From Heliocybe sulcata (lineage: Eukaryota > Basidiomycota > Agaricomycetes > Gloeophyllales > Gloeophyllaceae): a stretch of 21,794 bases of DNA. Position numbers and translations under genes: made by a program. Location: the NCBI GenBank assembly GCA_004369045.1, contig ML213507.1, forward strand, positions 581,354 through 603,147. Reading direction: 5' to 3'. Numbering within the stretch: the stretch's first letter is position 1; each line of letters opens with the position of its first letter. Below the pieces are notes generated by a model. It saw only the letters and a list, made by a program, of their open reading frames with translations, was not told the origin of the DNA and did no database searches. Shown here piece after piece: positions 20,504 through 21,794 of the stretch.

Positions 20504-21405
20504 AGAATAGGCTATAGCAGAGGATCACTGTAGCAGAGTGATCACGATGTATGCTTCCCGTCTTAATAACACTTTCGATTGCAAGGTCTCGTTGCGGTGA
20601 TATGCCTCTACGTGGTTCTGGTCTCCGAAAAGGCATTTTCAGGCTATTTGCGCAGATTCCCACGATCTGTGCGAGAGTGAGCGTATCCGCGCCGTTGCGC
20701 TACGAGCAAAACTCGAGTTTCTATGGACTTTTCATTATTTCCGGCAATCCCCGACGACTCTCCGATCTCATTCGACAACCGCTCCGCTGCATTACGTAAG
20801 CGCGCGTGCTCATCCCAGCCATCACGGCGGTGTGGCAATACCCTCCCGACAGCGGCGGTGTTGCACGGCGGTGCTGCGCTGCCTCGGCGGTGCCTTCGCA
20901 TGTGCTTCCCATCAAGTTTCGAGTCAATTCCGAGACTGTGCGTGCCTTGCAGGCACCGGCGCGGCCTCCACACGGCCCATAAGCGCTTTTTGATGCGGCG
21001 CTGTGCGCGTTCCCACGCTCCTTTTGGTATGCGCCCACCTTTGCACATGGTCACTGTAGTGTACGGAGATTGTTCCCCCTTGTCTGAGGTTTGTGATGGA
21101 TCATTTTTAGGAGTAGTTTCAGTTTGTTAGCATATGGTACTCGGTTTATTTGATTTTCTCTATAGTATACTTAAGTCGGACTTCCCGACACTGTACCCTA
21201 GGTTAGGTTAGCTTAGGCCTTAGGCTCGGTCACTACCTCCCTGCGCAATTCTACTGTTCCCATCTAAACTCTGCGTCTCTTATCACTCTGAGCTTACTGC
21301 GTCCACTGTCTGCTGTCTCTCGTTGCTGCGCTGCTGTTCCCGATTTCTGTCGCTGCTGCTGTCTGTGTCCCGCCAGACACCAGAGTTTCTCGTTTTCGCA
21401 TTGTT
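20504..21405. other. Intergenic region, no supported gene
   Basis: This region holds a short stem-loop (GATCACT-GTAGCAG-AGTGATC, 20523-20543), a GC-rich part with repeated CGGCGGTG words near 20827-20900, and open frames on both strands that look compositional. A plus frame at 20723 begins MDFSLFPAIPDDSPISFDN and might be a first exon, but no continuation is convincing. Confidence 0.35.
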
Positions 21406-21507
21406 CTATTTTTAGCGTCTACATCTATTTTTAGTTAGCGCGCGTATTCCGCTTCTAGAGCGCACGACGTCGCGCGCCGTCGCGTTTTGATCGCATTCTA
21501 TTTTTAG
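21406..21507. promoter_or_regulatory. Three MEF2/Rlm1-type MADS-box sites, CTATTTTTAG
   Basis: Identical CTATTTTTAG decamers at 21406-21415, 21425-21434 and 21498-21507 fit the CTA(A/T)4TAG consensus bound by MEF2-class factors such as yeast Rlm1. They sit between a pyrimidine-rich block and the right edge and could control a gene outside the window. Part of the third site lies in a short tandem repeat (TTTGATCGCATT twice). Confidence 0.45.
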
Positions 21508-21631
21508 CTTTGATCGCATTTTTCGTTAGAGTATATGTCGCACTGTGGTTGGCAGTCTTGGCCCTATACTTTCTATTGACTCCCTCCAAACGTTTACTAT
21601 ACCCTTCGTCGCCCCGGACCTCGCAGCCATC

Positions 21632-21653
21632 TAGCACCAAGGGATTGGTGCTA
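21632..21653. other. Stem-loop with 9-bp stem and GGGA loop
   Basis: TAGCACCAA-GGGA-TTGGTGCTA is a perfect inverted repeat. The loop fits the GNRA tetraloop rule if transcribed. The rest of 21508-21794 shows no gene. Confidence 0.6.
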
Positions 21654-21794
21654 CGCTTTGTGGTTGTTGTTCCCCTTTAGGTCTGTGCGGGTTTCGTCGT
21701 GTGTTCGTGCCTTTCAGCGGCATGGAGTTTATTAGAACGGTACAATACAATACATTCACAAGTCACCAATCTTCGCCAAATGCTGCAGTCTCGC

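Noticed and set aside
20644-21130. Overlapping long frames on both strands.
   Set aside because: They come from a GC-rich repetitive stretch with no recognisable motifs or splice structure.
21196-21231. TTAGG-like repeats resembling telomeric sequence.
   Set aside because: Only a few imperfect copies, mixed with TTAGC and TAGGC; not a telomere array.
21126-21762. Possible solo LTR starting TGTTAG and ending ATACA.
   Set aside because: No matching target duplication, no second LTR and no primer-binding site found.
1-21794. tRNA, rRNA or CRISPR arrays.
   Set aside because: No cloverleaf, rRNA-like conserved segment or regularly spaced CRISPR-type repeat was seen; the repeats at 859-1396 are irregular and in a eukaryotic context.

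Overview
The window looks like nuclear DNA of an agaricomycete (mushroom-forming basidiomycete). Genes are split by many introns of 40-70 bases with GT-AG ends, and the protein families are typical of that group: a Plavaka-type transposase, a DUF6532 protein, a TET/JBP-like dioxygenase and a WD40 membrane protein. All exon models were built by hand from splice signals and reading phase, without alignment or RNA data.

Left flank (1-4634), read as host DNA. It holds a 3'-partial minus-strand gene of unknown function (1-765), an array of repeats in two opposite orientations (859-1396), a WD40-plus-membrane gene on the minus strand (1587-3497) with one in-frame stop, and the 5' part of a plus-strand gene (3860-4634).

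Central 15.7 kb (4635-20379), read as one very large DNA transposon. Its ends share the inverted sequence CAGGAAAAAT and are flanked by a direct AT. Removing it with one AT rejoins the exon it interrupts, in frame, to coding sequence at 20382-20503. Inside lie a complete four-exon Plavaka transposase (minus), cargo gene B with a possible RNase H1 N-terminal/viroplasmin-like domain (plus), cargo gene C, a small membrane protein (minus), a decayed 5' fragment of a LIM-domain Rga1-type RhoGAP gene (minus), cargo gene D, an 812-residue protein ending in a TET/JBP-like 2-oxoglutarate/Fe(II) dioxygenase domain with its metal-binding triad intact (plus), and cargo gene E, a 579-residue DUF6532 protein (plus).

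The transposase and cargo genes B-E can all be spliced into full-length frames with consistent phases. The captured LIM fragment has frameshifts, stops and an internal duplication. This contrast suggests the element genes are under selection and the captured fragment is passenger DNA. A working hypothesis is that the transposase moves the element, the dioxygenase modifies DNA methylation on or around it, and B, C and E assist in unknown ways.

Right flank (20382-21794). It contains the 3' end of the interrupted gene, then about 1.3 kb with no gene I can support. Three identical CTATTTTTAG sites (MEF2/Rlm1-type MADS-box consensus) and a strong stem-loop lie near the right edge.
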